The notes below the pieces were generated by a model, which had not been told where the DNA came from, did not search any database, and worked only from the letters and a program-made list of their open reading frames with translations. Made by a program: the position numbers and the translations under genes. A stretch of DNA of 64,000 nt from Kitagawia praeruptora (taxonomy: Eukaryota; Streptophyta; Magnoliopsida; Apiales; Apiaceae), in NCBI GenBank assembly GCA_037693485.1, contig CM075345.1:6899501-6963500 (forward strand), read 5' to 3'. Positions 12,640 through 23,699 of this stretch are shown here, one piece after another. Positions within the stretch are counted from its first letter, which is position 1, and every line of letters begins with the position of its first letter.

Positions 12640-13756
12640 CTGACACATTAAAGATTACGAAAGAAATGAAAAAAATTAATCAAAGTAGAACTTGTGTCAA
12701 CTTAAGTTAAATTTAACGTTAAAGGAGTATTGTTACCATCCACAGAAAACATGATAATCATATTGAGTGGTTTAAAACAAAATTCATCAATGAAAACTTT
12801 AAATATACTACCTCTGTCATGTAGATGACTTTGGTATAAATTAAGTTTATATCTATTCAATAGAATTTATTCAAATAAAATAATCTTTAAAAAAAATCAC
12901 AAATTATAAAGTTGAATATAGAAAATAAAGTGTCTTAAATGCATTACGCCAATCATTTTGTAATTGTAGGATAGCCAAATTAGCATAGGAAGTTAGAACC
13001 ATTTGAGTACATAATAGAACGGGTAACATGTATTCTCAAGACCTTAACTTCAAGCTTACGACACTACTTGTAGTATAATTAAACTTGTATTTAAAATAAA
13101 GCAGTAGGAATTATTATATAGATAGATTATACATAATCAAACCATTAAAAGATTATCAAATATAATATACGAACTATTCAAAAATCATATACAAAACTCA
13201 TGTTAAAAAAGAGTATTCCCCTGCCTTGTAACTCTTACAAAGTTTTATTTAACGATTTACCCTGTCACTTATGGTATGAATTACAAAAATTTCAGATTGA
13301 TAAGAACTTCTGCATCTGGAACTTAAGCTGCAATCGCCTAATCTGTTATTCATAACTCATGAATCATGAGCTGTTCAATCTGCCCAATTTTGTAATTATC
13401 CTTATAATCTTGAATTCAGTTTAGAAACAAAGCCAAGTACCTAGAAAAATGGTAAAAAAAAATTACAACACTACTCTTATGCATCTATCAATAATAGATA
13501 AATACCATCCTTCAAGCACAAATCTATATAATATTACAATCCTTAAAGTTCATGTGAAAATTAAGTCCAACCATTAATTACATAGATAAGGCAAGAAACA
13601 TAAATACATAGATGTCACATGTTTATCACTCGAGCGATCAAGCATTAAACCACATCTCATGTTTATTTTCACACTTCGCCTCTTGCCTAGGTTTATATTC
13701 TCGAGAGACCAAGCATTAAACAACATCTCATGTCAAATCAGTGAAGCAAAATGTAC

Positions 13757-13863
13757 CTTTCCAACATAGAGGTCAATCTTTCCAGGAGCTCCACCAACAT
13801 AACCAAAAATCTGCATCAGATATCGCTCCCCTGGTCCATTTACATGCAACCAATAATCGCGAT
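13757..13863 (-). CDS. Triplicated captured exon, copy 2
   Basis: It has the same length, splice signals and reading frame as copy 1. The differences seen are near the donor, where the codon pair reads GGAAAG rather than GGCAAG, and a GCTCCA versus GCACCT change in the Gly/Ala/Pro segment that is silent apart from codon use. The frame is uninterrupted, so all three copies could in principle be spliced in tandem. Confidence 0.5.
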
Positions 13864-14978
13864 CTGACACATTAAAGATTACGAAAAAAATGAAAAAAAT
13901 TAATCAAAGTAGAACTTGTGTCAACTTAAGTTAAATTTAACGTTAAAGGAGTATTGTTACCATCCACAGAAAACATGATAATCATATTGAATGGTTTAAA
14001 ACAAAATGCATCAATGAAAACTTTAAATATACTACCTCTGTCATGTAGATGACTTTGGTATAAATTTAGTTTATATCTATTCAATAGAATTTATCCAAAT
14101 AAAAGAATCTTTAAAAAAAATCAAAAATTATAAAGTTGAATATAGAAAATAAATTGTCTTAAATGCATTACGCCAATCATTTTGTAATCGTAGGATATCC
14201 AAATTAGCATAGGAAGTTAGAACCATTTGAGTACATAATAGAACGGGTAACATGTATTCGCAAGACCTTAACTTCAAGCTTACGACCCTACTTGTAGTAT
14301 AATTAAACTTGTATTTAGAATAAAGCAGTAGGAATTATTATATAGATAGATTATACATAATCAAACCATTAAAAGATTATCAAATATAATATACGAACTA
14401 TTCAAAAATCATATACAAAACTCATGTTAAAAAAGAGTATTCCCCTGCCTTGTAACTCTTACAAAGTGTTATTTAACGATTTACCCTGGCACTTATGGTA
14501 TGAATTACAAAAATTTCAGATTGATAAGAACTTCTGCATCTGGAACTTAAGCTGCAATCGCCTAATCTGGTATTCATAACTCATGAATCATGAGCTGTTC
14601 AATCTGCCCAATTTTGTAATTATCCTTATAATCTTGAATTCAGTTTAGAAACAAAGCCAAGTACCTAGAAAAATGGTAAAAAAATTACAACACTACTATT
14701 ATGCATCTATCAATAATAGATAAATACCATCCTTCAAGCACAAATCTATATAATATTACAATCCCTAAAGTTCATGCGAAAATCAAGTCCAACCATTAAT
14801 TACATAGATAAGGCAAGAAACATAAATACATAGATGTCACATGTTTATCACTCGAGCGATCAAGCATTAAACCACATCTCATGTTTATTTTCGCACTTCG
14901 CCTCTTGCCTACGTTTATATTCTCGAGAGACCAAGCATTAAACAACATCTCATGTCAAATCAGGGAAGCAAAATGTAC

Positions 14979-15085
14979 CTTTCCAACATAGAGGTCAATC
15001 TTTCCAGGAGCACCACCAACATAACCAAAAATCTGCATCAGATATCGCTCCCCTGGTCCATTTACATGCAACCAATAATCACGAT
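14979..15085 (-). CDS. Triplicated captured exon, copy 3
   Basis: This is the third copy of the 107-bp exon, with the same acceptor and donor and an open frame. On the minus strand it is the first of the three to be transcribed. Upstream of it (15317-15400) lies a different candidate exon that ends in a stop codon, so the captured pieces do not form one obvious reading frame. Confidence 0.5.
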
Positions 15086-15316
15086 CTGACACATTAAAGA
15101 TTACGAAAGAAATGAAAAAAATTAATCAAAGTAGAACTTGTGTCAACTTAAGTTAAATTTAACGTTAAAGGAGTATTGTTACCATCCACAGAAAACATGA
15201 TAATTATGCAAATGATATTGACAGTAGCAGCAGCAAAGAGTGAAGTTTGCACAGTAGATCATCTACTACACATAACTCTTAAGTACTTCCTGAACCTGGT
15301 ACGCAAAGAAATTACA

Positions 15317-15400
15317 TCATGTCGAGTTCAAAAGTTCCTCAACATAATTTTCTTTGCAAAAAGTAGGACCTTCAAACGGCTTCTTAAATATGTTGCGCTC
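15317..15400 (-). pseudogene. Candidate terminal exon in Helitron A
   Basis: After an acceptor TATTAG the minus strand reads ERNIFKKPFEGPTFCKENYV, then EELLNST and TGA. The 84-bp frame looks coding (KPFEGPTFCKENY). It ends in a stop upstream of the triplicated exons, so it is either the end of one captured gene or a broken exon. No family recognised. Confidence 0.3.
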
Positions 15401-16498
15401 CTAATAAAGTTAGCAGTAATTTCAGAGCAAAATCAGCAACTACACCTGCAATGTAAAGTGAGGGATTATTTTAAAGGTATGAAACTCACCCACATGAACA
15501 ATTAGTAGAAAGGAGGAAAGAAACATAATATCAAAATCCAGATTTCTCATAGCTTGGACATAGAAGAAAACATTTAATCTCATCATCTAGACTTCTATGT
15601 TCAAGAAAGTGCATGTGATCTATCAAACATAAATATGAATTCATGATTAGAATTAGTAGATGTAGATTGATATCTACTTACCAGCAGAAGACTCGTGATT
15701 ACTCACTTTGCAAATTTCATAAGTGCCTTTCCTCCCTACAAATTAGTAAAACACATATTTAGTAAAACACATAATTTAAGAAAGTGTCTGAAAAAGAACA
15801 ATTAGTAAAACACATCAAGAAAGTATCTACAAATTACAAATTTATCAACTTTTTCTCTGGGACAAATTATCAAACACATGCTTAACAATGTTTAACCATT
15901 ATATGCCTCACAATCTTGAAAGACTTGCATTTCTGGAACAATTCATCAAATACTTCCTTCCGAATTTTAATCTACAAATAAAAAACACATGTACCTCAAT
16001 ATATAAGAAATATATCCAATTATAACAAAAGCAGTATGATGCAAATACTTACCAATTTTAAACCTTAGTCCTGCTCATTGTATCAAATCGATCGTGTGCA
16101 AATCTCAATCTGAAATTCTGAAATAAAGAAGAACAAAAATATAAGAAACATTGCATAATATAAAAATAATGGAACACATTTATTTTTATCTCATCAAACA
16201 ATTGAGGTTTAAAATGAAAGAATTTTTAGAGAGAGAACTTGTTTTCGGTTGATGAAGATTGACCTCAATTTGAATCCTCGGTGTTAACAATTGATTTTGA
16301 ATTCTTGGCATCTGTGCATGATTCAATAAAAGGAAGGGTAAAGTTTTATTTTTAAATTAGAGTGTAGCAAACACGCTACTCCTACTACATATATTTAAAT
16401 CGATGGCATATTTTGTAATTAAGCTGAAAAGTAGGGTAAAGTCTTGGCAAGAGGATTTACTGTAGAAAACACGCATCAGGAACTATTATATAGATAGA

Positions 16499-16845
16499 TA
16501 AATAGATATCCGGGAGTCTATGCACTAATCTAGTATATTTGTCCGTTAAGATTATTGTTATGTTTTTTCTTTTTTTTGACGAAATGTATAAAATTATATT
16601 AGTATTTTTTCTTCTTTTGAAACAACTAAAAGTACAGTATGGCCTCTTTTGATTGCTTAAAGATATTTTCTTGAAGATAGTACTAAAAACTTGTATAGTT
16701 TTGTTGGACCAGTATATAATACAATGTATGTAGTTTATTGATCAATCAGTTTCTCATCATCTGGCTCGTTTATTTTGTTGGATATTCACAAATCTGGAAG
16801 TTTATCGAGTTTCAGAAAATAGAAAACTGGCCTAAGGGGTCATTT
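16499..16845. other. Spacer between Helitron A and the foldback element
   Basis: This is AT-rich sequence without an exon-like frame or recognisable repeat. Nothing else is seen. Confidence 0.5.
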
Positions 16846-18008
16846 AGAGCTTATTGCACTTTGTAACCCTTAAGTATTTGTCAAAGTCACATAGGTACCT
16901 TTATTTTTTTTTTGCTGGCACTTCACCTCCTATACTTCCTTTTCTCTTTCAGTTTGTAACCCCTGAACATTATTTCATCAAAATGTCATTATTTGTAAGG
17001 GGTATTTTAGTCTTTTACTAATAAATATATTTATTTTACATGAAATATATAATTTATTTTACATACAAATATTATAATTTAATTTTATATTAATACATAT
17101 AATCCTTTTTATTTAAAAATATTTATGCACTATTTAATTTAATTGCAAAATGAATGCAATGATACAATTGTAAACTATTTTTTTCTTAGAAATAATTTTA
17201 TGCAGTTTAAGATTATTTTATTCAAATTTTTTATAATTTTATTACTTTAACCGTCCAAGAGAAATCGTGATGAAGTGAAATCAGTAAATTTTTTAAATAA
17301 AATAATCTTCAACTACATTATATTAATTCTAAGAAAAAAATAGTTTACAATTGCATCATCGCATTATATATTCAATTAATTCAAATAATGCATAAATGTT
17401 TTTAAATAAAAAGGATTATATTTATTAATATAAAATGAATTTATTGCCCTTTGTAACCCTTAAGTATTAGCTAAAGTCACATAGATACCTTTATTTTTTT
17501 TTGTGGCACTTCACATCCAGTACTTCCTTTTTTCTTTTAGTTTGCAACTCCTGAACATGATTTCATCAATTTGTCATTATTTGTAAGGGGTATTTTAGTC
17601 TTTTTATTAATAATGTTTTTTATTTTACATGAAATATATAATTTAGTTTACATAAAAATATTATAATTTAATTTTATATTAATAAATGTAATCCTTTTCA
17701 TTTAAAAATATTTATGCATTATTTGATTTAATTGAATATATAATGCGATGATGCAATTATAAACTATTTTTTTCTTAGAAATAATATTATGCAATTTAAG
17801 ATTATTTTATTTAAACATTTTATAATTTTATAATTTCAACCATCCAAGAGAAATTATGATGACGATAAATCCGTAAATGTTTTAAATAAAATAATCTTGA
17901 ACTGCATTATATTATTTCTAAGAAAAAAATAGTTTACAATTGCTTCATCGCATTATATATTCAATTAAATCAAATAATGCATAAATATTTTACATGTAAA
18001 TATTAGTC

Positions 18009-18043
<35 letters not shown>

Positions 18044-18538
18044 AATTAACATTTACATATTTAATTAACATTTAAATAGGTAAATTAAATATGTAAATAA
18101 AATTTTTATAATTTTAACCATCCAAGAAAAATTGTGATGAAGAGAAATCCGTAAATTTTTTAAATAAAATAATCCTGAACTACACTATATTATTTCTAAG
18201 AAAAAAATAGTTTACAATTGCATCATCGCATTATATATTCAATTAAATCAAATAATGCATAAATGTTTTTAAATGAAAAGGATTATATTTATTAATACAA
18301 AATTAAATTAAAATATTTTTATGTAAACTAAATTATGTATTTCTTGTAAAATAAAAAATATTATTAATAAAAAGACTAAAATACCCCCTTACAAATAATG
18401 ACAAATTGATGAAATCATGTTCAGGGGTTGCAAACTGAAAGAGAAAAGGAAGTACTGGATGTGAAGTGCCACCAAAAAAAATAATGGTACCTATGTGACT
18501 TTGGCTAATACTTAAGGGTTACAAAGTGCAATAAACTC
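16846..18538. mobile_element. Mutator-like foldback element with 9-bp target duplication
   Basis: The direct repeat GGGTCATTT flanks the element at 16837-16845 and 18539-18547. The left end reads (A)GAGCTTATTGCACTTTG and the right end is its inverted partner with one change (GAGTTTATTGCACTTTG on the minus strand). The long inverted similarity continues inward through TAACCCTTAAGTATT and beyond. A 9-bp duplication is typical of Mutator-like elements. A third copy of the terminal sequence, in direct orientation, starts at about 17437, so the element is a composite of a short palindromic unit (to about 17436) and a longer one. There is no transposase frame, so it is non-autonomous. Confidence 0.7.
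18013..18040 (+). repeat. (TA)n microsatellite
   Basis: About 14 TA units at the centre of the larger palindrome of the foldback element, as often seen at hairpin centres. Confidence 0.9.
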
Positions 18539-18683
18539 GGGTCATTTGTTAATGAAGGAACGAAAGAAATGAACTGCACCGTACATAAATTCTTTATTGA
18601 GATTATTTTTTTATATATATTTTATTGCTGGACGACACCAATTCTCCTTTAAAATCCAGGTGAACCAACCAAATTATGTAATA

Positions 18684-20607
18684 CTGGCTTATAACCCGTG
18701 CAACGCACGGTTTCTTTTATAATATTTATAATTATAACTTTTTTTAATATTTATATATAAGATTTTACACGTTCAATTTAATATTTTTGCTCTATCTTGA
18801 ATTTTTAAAATTTTGATTTGCACGATTTTACAGCCCACATGAAATTTTAAAAATAATCTTTAATTTTGTGATGGTTTAACAATTATTTTTCAATTAAAAC
18901 TACGCAGAAACAAAAAAGAGAAGAAATTGACGATTTTTTACGTTAAAAAATCTGTTCGATTTATGAAATCTACTTATATTTCGTTTTGATTATCAAAATA
19001 CCATTCTTATTATTTGAAGATAGTTCTACTAACAATCAAATATAGTTTTAATAATGAGTGTAAGAGTGATTTTGTCCAAAATTTTGGTAGCGGGTAGTTT
19101 GGTTTTCCAGTACGAAATATTAAATAAGAACCGTTAGATCATAAAATAAATAGATGAAAAATGATAGATCTAGCATAAAAAATAAATATTTTATATTTTA
19201 ACATGTAAACTAAAACTGTATATATATTGAAATACAAAAAGTGTATGTCAATAATTTAAATCATATAATTTGGTTTTCTACATTGAATAGGACTGTCAAT
19301 GTAGGTCTTCTACGTTGAACATGATTAATATAAACATTCGTAATTTGGTTTTCTACATTGAATAGGATTATCAATGTAGGTCTTCTACACTGAATAGGAT
19401 TAATGTAAAATTCCTAATTATATTGTCTCTTGATAGTATGAGTGTTTTCATTTCTATGATAATTGTTAAATCATCACTAAATTAAAGATAATTTTTTGAG
19501 CTAAATTAAAACGAAATGGGTTTTAAACCCCAAAATTTTCATTACCAAAACACAATATTTATCACTCTAAACTACTCTACACAAGATAAACAAAGATTAA
19601 GCACCAAAAACAAGAACAAATCACTATAACACAAAAATGAACAAAAATCAAAATGGGTTTTTTTTAAAAAAATCATGAATCTTCACAAATCATATATCAA
19701 AATGAAGCTATGAATTTGTAGGCTAATATCATGTAACTACATGCTCAAATCGATGCAAAACAAAGTAGAAAAATTGAAATTAAGGTGGGTGTGTGTGTGT
19801 CCGTGTGTGTGTATACTCGTGTGTGTATAAAAATTGTGAGAGAGAAAGATTTACAATATATAGGAATAAAAGTGGGTAAAATGACTAGTTTGCCCCTGGA
19901 ATTCTAACGCCGTTAGAAACAGATAGACGACGGTACACGAAGTTTAAATAAATCTATTACTTGGTATTGCAAGTGATACTTTTAGAAATGTGGTATTGCA
20001 AGTGGTGTCTTCGCCAAAGTTCAGGTACACAAAGTGCATTTTACTCTTAAAGATAATTTTGTGAGCTTCTACGCTGAGTCGCTGAACATGATTAATAAAA
20101 AAAAATCGTAATTTGGTTTTCTACATTGAATAGGATTATCAATGTAGGTCTTCTACACTTAATAGGATTAATGTAAAATTCCTAATTATATTGTCTCTTG
20201 ATAATATGAGTGTTTTCATTTCTATAATAATTGTTAATCATCATTAAATTAAAGATAATTTTGTGAGCTTAGCATGTGCCGTAAAATCGTCCAAATCTGA
20301 TTTCTAGATCTCAAGATAGAGTACAAATAGTAAATAAGAATTTTTTTAATATTAATAAAATAAATAAAACTCAATTGTATTCGTTTAATTATATCCTTTT
20401 CATATTATAATTTTACTTTTAAAATTCAATTCTAATACAAACTTCTTTAATTATATTCTTTTTAGATTATAATTTTCTTTTTAATATGATATAATCTTGA
20501 TCGTCTATTTTTAAAAATATTAGGTTTGACGGTTGAGATTATTTTATGTAGTACAACGACCAAACCAAAATTATGGATAAGATCCCTCTTACTATTATAT
20601 ATAAGGA
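18684..20607 (-). mobile_element. Helitron C, degenerate
   Basis: On the minus strand the 5' end is TCCTTATATATAATAGTAAG at 20607 after an A. The 3' end is a CCGTGCGTTGCACGG hairpin, then GTTATAAG and CCAG at 18684, followed by T. The terminus should be CTRR, so CCAG suggests one mutation. No coding sequence is visible. It contains a duplicated block (19330-19500 and 20108-20270) separated by a 0.6-kb insertion-like segment. Confidence 0.5.
19330..20270. repeat. Direct repeat pair flanking an insertion-like segment
   Basis: About 170 bp starting with a TTTGGTTTTCTACATTGAAT motif occurs at 19330-19500 and again at 20108-20270 with few differences. The segment between ends in GCATTTTACTC, a terminus resembling that of the Mutator-like element to the left, and carries a GT-rich run near 19786-19828. 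The arrangement suggests insertion plus local duplication. Confidence 0.55.
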
Positions 20608-21064
20608 TACATTGGTTATGCTTTCTCGAATTCTTTATCAATACTTACTTTTACACCATTCAAATATTATAATATTAAAATAAAATATCCTAACTAAAAT
20701 AAAATATAAAAATAGAAATCCTATTATAATTGTAATTTTTTATTTTTTATTTTTTTAATAGAAAAAGACTACGATATCAAAAAAATATCAATAAATATAG
20801 GATAAAACACCAACAATACAAGGTATAATGTGTAGGGTTACATTTGCTATAACATTTTACAAAATATCAACGAACAAATATGCTAATCGTAGAACTTTTT
20901 ACATAACAATAACGAATCTATAAGTGAAACCCCTTTTTAATGGGAGGTTGATATCAAATTTGGTTTCACCACTAAATCCTATTTCTCTATAATTAACAAA
21001 ATTGTTGGAATTTTATTACTATTATAGTTAATTTATAATAATCTTAAGAGTTGTCAAATAACGT
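20608..21064. other. AT-rich spacer without recognised content
   Basis: No exon-like frame and no clear repeat. Nothing supportable is seen. Confidence 0.5.
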
Positions 21065-21593
21065 CACTACGTCATAAGTGGCCTATTGTAACTCCCACGT
21101 AATGTTACAATAGACCCAAAATTCGTTACAATAGGTCTATTGTAACACTTGGGGCGTTACATTTACGGGTGTTACAACAGGTGCCTATTGTAACGCTTTT
21201 TCCCATCTACTGTAACACTAATAAAGCGATACATTATGTTGCTAATGTAACACTATCATCACCTAATGTAACGGTATGTTACATTTGAACTTAATCCGAG
21301 GGACAGAATGTGGGGCCCACTAACACGTGGCATGTGGGACCCATCTGACACGGGGCATGTGTGGGGCCCAACTGACACGTGGCATGTGGGGGGGGGCACT
21401 CTCTATTGCAACACTGTAACATGTCTAGCGTAACATTAAATAAGATTATAATGTAACACTACAATAGGCAAGTGTAACACCAGATGGACATGCATATGCA
21501 ACACCACAATAGGCAAATGTAACATTATAATACAAAAAATTTGAAAGAGATGCTTTATATATGCAACATTCCCATTAATAACCATTACATGTA
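21065..21593. repeat. GTTACA-rich segment, possibly a CACTA transposon end
   Basis: It starts CACTACGTCATAAGTGGCC and holds more than ten TGTAAC/GTTACA words in both orientations, several within a larger word such as GTTACAATAG or CTATTGTAAC. Dense short subterminal repeats beside a CACTA terminus are typical of CACTA elements. No opposite TAGTG end was found, and the segment is cut by the LTR element at 21594. Inside it, 21316-21392 is a threefold imperfect repeat of ACACGTGGCATGTG with G-box-like CACGTG cores. Confidence 0.4.
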
Positions 21594-22924
21594 TGATATA
21601 GTATATTTTTATATATATTCTAGATGATTTTATTCTCATATTTATTGTGTTTTGTATTGATTTGGATTTTTATTTAATAGATTTGATTGTTTTATTGTAG
21701 GAAATAAAGAATTCATGACTTGGAAGGATTTGGAGCAAAAAGAGCTATTTTGGAGATAAAATAGGAGAAAATTCGTATTATTGGGCTACACGGGCTGTCT
21801 AAAACTGTTTGGGTCATAGCTTGAGTTCCAGAAGTCAGAATTTGACGATCTTACTATCCACGCGAAGCTTGTGGAATTATATTTAATTCAGAGGTGGTCC
21901 AGTAAGTAAAATCCAGTTGAAAGAGCCCAGAAACAGAGGAGAAAAAGAAGTTACGAATTTTACAACCAAGCTTGGAAACTTGCCATCTTCTATTCCAACT
22001 CTAAGAAGGCAATTGCTTAGAGGCTAAATCAAGAGGCTATATAAACACATCTTGGGACACATTATTGAGGAGGTAATATTAGATCAGATAATATAGTTTA
22101 GAATAGATTAGTATTATTAGTTGAAGATGTAGAGAAACACCATGACTCTTCTTTTGGGTGACAACATTGAAGTTTGAAGGTTTTGTTCTCTTAATCTTTT
22201 CTTTGTTCTTATTAGTTTAATTATGTTTTCTTGTTTTACTAGTTGTTTTACTTGTTTAATTATTAGCGAGTAGTTATTTCTAGGGCTTAAAGGGAAGCCA
22301 TGTTTGCACTAATATTGGCATGATTTTCATAGTGGTTTGATTGGTTATGGTTAATTCTGATTGATATGTTTTAATCATTAATTTGTGTAATTGGCCAATA
22401 TCATGGATTAATTATATGCAAATAGGGGTATGGATCGAGAGATTTACTTACTAGAGGCACACATACGATTAGCAGAATTGAATTTGAGTGCGGAAGCATC
22501 ATTGGATTTTTGAGAGCGTTAATTCTTGGAAGAGATTAACTTGACTCTAATTACCTGATTGATTGAATTACTAAAAGTGGTTAATTGTGTTGAATGTTTC
22601 GAGAGTGTTAATGCTTGAAAGAGATTAACATACTCTAGTTATAGGATCACATTGATTGCTTTAGCTTAAGAGCCAATTGTATAAGCATGGTGAACCTGAA
22701 TTGCCCTAGATCCCTTAATTAATTAGTTAATCATTTATTTAGTTAGTGTTAATTTAGTTTAATTATTTAATTAATAAGTTCACATATTCGTCTGACCCTT
22801 GAAACAATTAGCGATAACTGAAAAGGAATTAGTAGAACCTGTCTCCTTGTGGATTCGACCCGCTTGCCATCTATACTAGCAATAGACACCGTGCGCTTGC
22901 GGTTAGGTATAATTTGACACATCA
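21594..22924 (+). repeat. 5' LTR of the Athila-like element
   Basis: The ends are TG...CA, 1331 bp, the same length as the 3' copy, and the right edge abuts the spacer AGTTTT and the primer site. There are no convincing genes inside; reading frames here are incidental. Confidence 0.9.
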
Positions 22925-22930
22925 AGTTTT

Positions 22931-22948
22931 TGGCGCCGCTGCCGGGGA
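22931..22948 (+). other. Primer binding site
   Basis: TGGCGCCGCTGCCGGGGA lies 6 bp after the 5' LTR. It is complementary, with one mismatch from the usual Athila site, to the 3' end of plant tRNA-Asp as I remember it. Confidence 0.75.
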
Positions 22949-23075
22949 GACAGCGAGTTTCTGTTGATTTTAATTTAGTTGTTTAGATTGTTTCCATTGT
23001 CTCGTTGGAACCTTTGTTCCAATTGAGGCAAATTTTATTACGTTTCTTGGCTTTGTTGAGTGTTTACAGGTTACT

Positions 23076-23609
23076 ATGGGTGAAGTTGATACTTTAGCAC
23101 TACTTTCTTCCATGTTGGAGGCACGCACTCAAGAAATTGCCTCATTCAGCCCTACAGAGCCCACTATGCGTCCAATGAGTATCAATGAGATGTCACAAGT
23201 GGCCCCTAAAACTTACAACTTCTGTCAAATTTGCGGTGTGCAGGGTCAGTTTGGTTTTGAATGCTCTTACAATGTCTATAATTCTCAGAGTGCTCAGTTG
23301 GGACAAATGAATTCTTTTGAAGAAGGATATGGGTACAATCAGTATTCAAACACTTTTGATCAAGAATGCGTGAATCAACCAGATTTCTACTACCAGGACA
23401 ATGGTGCTCAAAATTTTTCATATCAATATCCTCCTCTACAAGAAGATCTACATGTTCCTCAACCCAGTGTAGATGTGCAAGCTGATCAGACAAATGAGAT
23501 GTGGGATATCTTGAATAAACTGCTAAAGAGTTTTGAAGAATTAGAAACTCAAAGTTTGGCGATTGAATCTCAAATTGCACAGTTGGCTAACTCTTCTACT
23601 ACAGGGTAG
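23076..23609 (+). pseudogene. Truncated Athila-type gag (C-terminal part)
   Basis: This 177-codon frame holds only the C-terminal part of an Athila-like gag. Around residue 49 it has a zinc-knuckle-like motif, CQICGVQGQFGFEC. The spacing is C-X2-C-X4-Q-X4-C, so the usual histidine is replaced by glutamine and zinc binding is doubtful. A Tyr/Asn/Gln-rich middle and a C-terminal coiled segment (SQIAQLAN) match the layout of Athila gag proteins. The N-terminal capsid region seen in the related protein at 60460-62265 is absent. The frame is closed by a stop at 23607. Confidence 0.65.
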
Positions 23610-23699
23610 CTCGACTATTTACCATCATCATCTATCTGATCCGAAGAGGACCTGATTGCTATCAATCTCACAAGCGATCAGGAATATGATAGTTTCTCC

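Larger units (their letters stand above)
6551..15198 (-). repeat. Three tandem copies of a 1.22-kb unit inside Helitron A
   Basis: Unit 1 is 6551-7318 plus 12299 to about 12752 (split by Helitron B), unit 2 is about 12753-13976, and unit 3 is about 13977-15198. Equivalent points are 1224 and 1222 bp apart. The copies differ by scattered substitutions and small indels in A-runs, so they are old enough to have diverged. Each unit carries the same 107-bp exon candidate on the minus strand. Confidence 0.9.
5862..16498 (-). mobile_element. Helitron A (outer), minus strand, interrupted by Helitron B
   Basis: Read on the minus strand the element starts TCTATCTATATAATAGTTCC at 16498 and ends at 5862 with CTAG, preceded by a short GC-rich hairpin (GCCC, 8-base loop, GGGC). 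It is flanked by A at the 5' side and T at the 3' side, which is the Helitron rule (5'-TC ... CTRR-3', insertion between A and T, no target duplication). Without the nested copy it is about 5.7 kb. I see no Rep/helicase coding sequence, so it is probably non-autonomous. It carries exon-like captured sequence, including a 1.22-kb tandem triplication. Confidence 0.8.

Noticed and set aside
12299..15198. CRISPR-like array
   Set aside because: The repeats are 1.22 kb long with diverged sequence throughout and no short repeat-spacer pattern. The DNA is plant nuclear.
15176..15505. 109-codon plus-strand frame in Helitron A
   Set aside because: It overlaps the better minus-strand exon at 15317-15400 and starts in the tail of the tandem repeat unit.
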